A DNA stretch of 5,311 nucleotides from Intestinimonas timonensis. Its GTDB lineage: Bacteria > Bacillota > Clostridia > Oscillospirales > Oscillospiraceae. This document shows positions 4,698-5,311 of this stretch, piece after piece. The notes beneath the pieces were generated by a model. That model searched no databases. It was not told the origin of the DNA and saw only the letters and a list, made by a program, of their open reading frames with translations. The stretch is from contig NZ_LR130817.1 in the NCBI RefSeq assembly GCF_900626145.1, positions 1,805,231 through 1,810,541 on the forward strand. The letters run 5' to 3'. Made by a program: the position numbers and the translations under genes. Each line of letters opens with the position of its first letter. Positions within the stretch are counted from its first letter, which is position 1.

Positions 4698-4955
4698 TCA
4701 GTAGGTTGGCAGTCCATTTTTAGTTGTTTTTATATGTATCCCTTTGTAAACCGACGCAAAATATGTTTTCTTATCCTGCGGGATGTACTCTTCACAGCTA
4801 AAAATCCATGGCCTGGCGGCAGCTTTTCTCGCAGTTTCTTCTTTTTTGTTCTGATCTTTGATGGTAAGCCACACTCCTAAAAGAGTAAGTCCGCCCCCGA
4901 GTAGTGCAGAACATAATGGAACTACAATACCGGTTATAACAGATGTACAATTCAT
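4698..4955 (-). CDS. Small single-pass membrane protein, function unknown
   Basis: This 85-residue protein has one N-terminal hydrophobic segment (about 5-31, including ALLGGGLTLLGVWL). A charged KDQNKKEETARKAAARPW stretch and a short polar domain ending NGLPTY follow. The Lys/Arg-rich side after the membrane segment predicts an N-out, C-in topology. The ATG at 4955-4953 has a strong AAGGAGG seven bases upstream, and a terminator follows the stop, so it looks expressed. The layout (glycine-rich transmembrane helix, then KDQNKKEE, then RPWIF) recalls small phage/ICE membrane proteins in which the domain after RPW is longer, so the 3' end may be truncated; this is inferred. It is visibly AT-richer than parB and the genes beyond, which suggests separate acquisition. 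An insertion sequence ends 61 bases upstream of its start. Confidence 0.62.
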   Translation of the reverse strand: MNCTSVITGIVVPLCSALLGGGLTLLGVWLTIKDQNKKEETARKAAARPWIFSCEEYIPQDKKTYFASVYKGIHIKTTKNGLPTY

Positions 4956-5016
4956 TGTTACACCTCCTTCTTTCCGGTCACAACCTCATAAATTAGAGAT
5001 TTTTTGTAGGAACTTA

Positions 5017-5311
5017 GGGCTTGTTTGAAAAAAGGCGGAGATTGTGCTAAAGCAACAAAATAGCGATGGAGGCAAGATACACAAAGGCTAGGAAGGAAGC
5101 ATCCGACTTGTCATATCTGGTGGCGATTCTGCGAAACCACTTGATTTTCTGGAAAAAACACTCCACCAGATGGCGTTCTTTATACAGATGCCAGTCAACC
5201 GGCCAGGGATCGGAAACGTTGCTTTGCGGCGGGATCACATAGCTGGCCCCGTGCGCTGAGATATATTCCCGAATCGTCCGGGCACCATAGGCCCGGTCTG
5301 CCAGCACGGCA
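5017..5311 (-). mobile_element. IS5-family (IS427-like) insertion sequence, 3' end
   Basis: This is the transposase C-terminus plus about 30 bp of non-coding end. The probable terminal repeat begins GGGCTTGTTTGAAAA at 5017 on the plus strand, preceded by TTA, which fits the TA target duplication common in IS427-type elements. The left terminus and the other target copy are outside the window, so this boundary is tentative. Insertion was into the spacer upstream of the small membrane-protein gene. Confidence 0.65.
5047..5311 (-). CDS. IS5-family DDE transposase, C-terminal fragment (runs off right edge)
   Basis: The last 87 or so codons of a DDE transposase are present. The stretch AVLADRAYGA carries the second catalytic aspartate (LADRAYG). 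YKERHLVECFFQKIK fits the Y-(2)-R-(3)-E-(6)-K signature that supplies the catalytic glutamate. FRRIATRYDKSDASFLAFVYLASIAILLL is the usual C-terminal tail of IS427-type transposases. The reading frame is open to the window edge, so the true start lies to the right. The stop TAG is at 5049-5047. These C-terminal catalytic residues are intact, so this part shows no decay. In many IS427 elements this region is a second frame (OrfB) made by frameshifting; that cannot be tested here. Confidence 0.88.
   Translation of the reverse strand, partial: AVLADRAYGARTIREYISAHGASYVIPPQSNVSDPWPVDWHLYKERHLVECFFQKIKWFRRIATRYDKSDASFLAFVYLASIAILLL

Noticed and set aside
4956..5016. Promoter between the IS end and the small membrane gene
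   Set aside because: TAATTT could serve as a -10 but no acceptable -35 lies at the right distance.
1..5311. tRNA, rRNA or origin of transfer
   Set aside because: No cloverleaf with a T-loop (GGTTCRANNCC pattern), no rRNA stretch and no relaxase gene with an adjacent nick-like region was recognised.

Overview
The window looks like part of a Tn1549/CTn-type integrative conjugative element (ICE) from a GC-rich member of the Clostridia, probably an Oscillospiraceae/Ruminococcaceae-type gut Firmicute. This rests on gene families and order (parB, a DUF4406/DUF7768-like gene, ardA, a PcfB/DUF3801 gene, virD4/traG), strong AGGAGG-type ribosome binding sites, T-run terminators and high-GC coding sequence. 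All genes read on the minus strand, so transcription runs from high to low coordinates. Family names come from recalled motifs, not from a database search.

From right to left: (1) 5017-5311 is the 3' end of an IS5-family (IS427-like) insertion sequence that continues past the right edge. (2) 4698-4955 is a small, visibly AT-richer membrane protein gene of unknown function, perhaps truncated. (3) 4598-4693 holds two hairpin/T6 intrinsic terminators in tandem, each followed by CATG and a strong ribosome binding site. (4) 3055-4566 is a ParB-like protein with a long disordered N-terminal half. (5) 2743-3054 has no gene but is rich in structure: a palindrome, a short hairpin, a 167-nt imperfect long hairpin and another GC hairpin. 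(6) 2395-2742 (nucleoside deoxyribosyltransferase-like) and 1686-2405 (ArdA antirestriction) overlap and are translationally coupled. (7) 1122-1592 is PcfB-like, a T4SS relaxase/coupling accessory protein. (8) 172-1125 is the N-terminal half of the VirD4/TraG coupling ATPase. (9) 1-171 is the end of a second mobile element inserted in virD4, with a 13-bp inverted repeat and the first 28 codons of a large serine recombinase that continues past the left edge.

In an intact element these genes would work together. ParB would act in maintenance or DNA organisation, ArdA (and perhaps its neighbour) would protect incoming DNA from restriction, and PcfB with VirD4 would bring the relaxosome to the type IV secretion channel. 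Here virD4 is interrupted and also seems to lack a usable start codon, so this copy is probably unable to transfer itself without help.

The most unusual signals are: a 23-bp near-perfect palindrome present three times (after ardA, after parB and inside parB); the long hairpin between parB and the DUF7768-like gene; the tandem terminator/RBS modules in front of parB; and the nested, in-frame serine-recombinase insertion in virD4.
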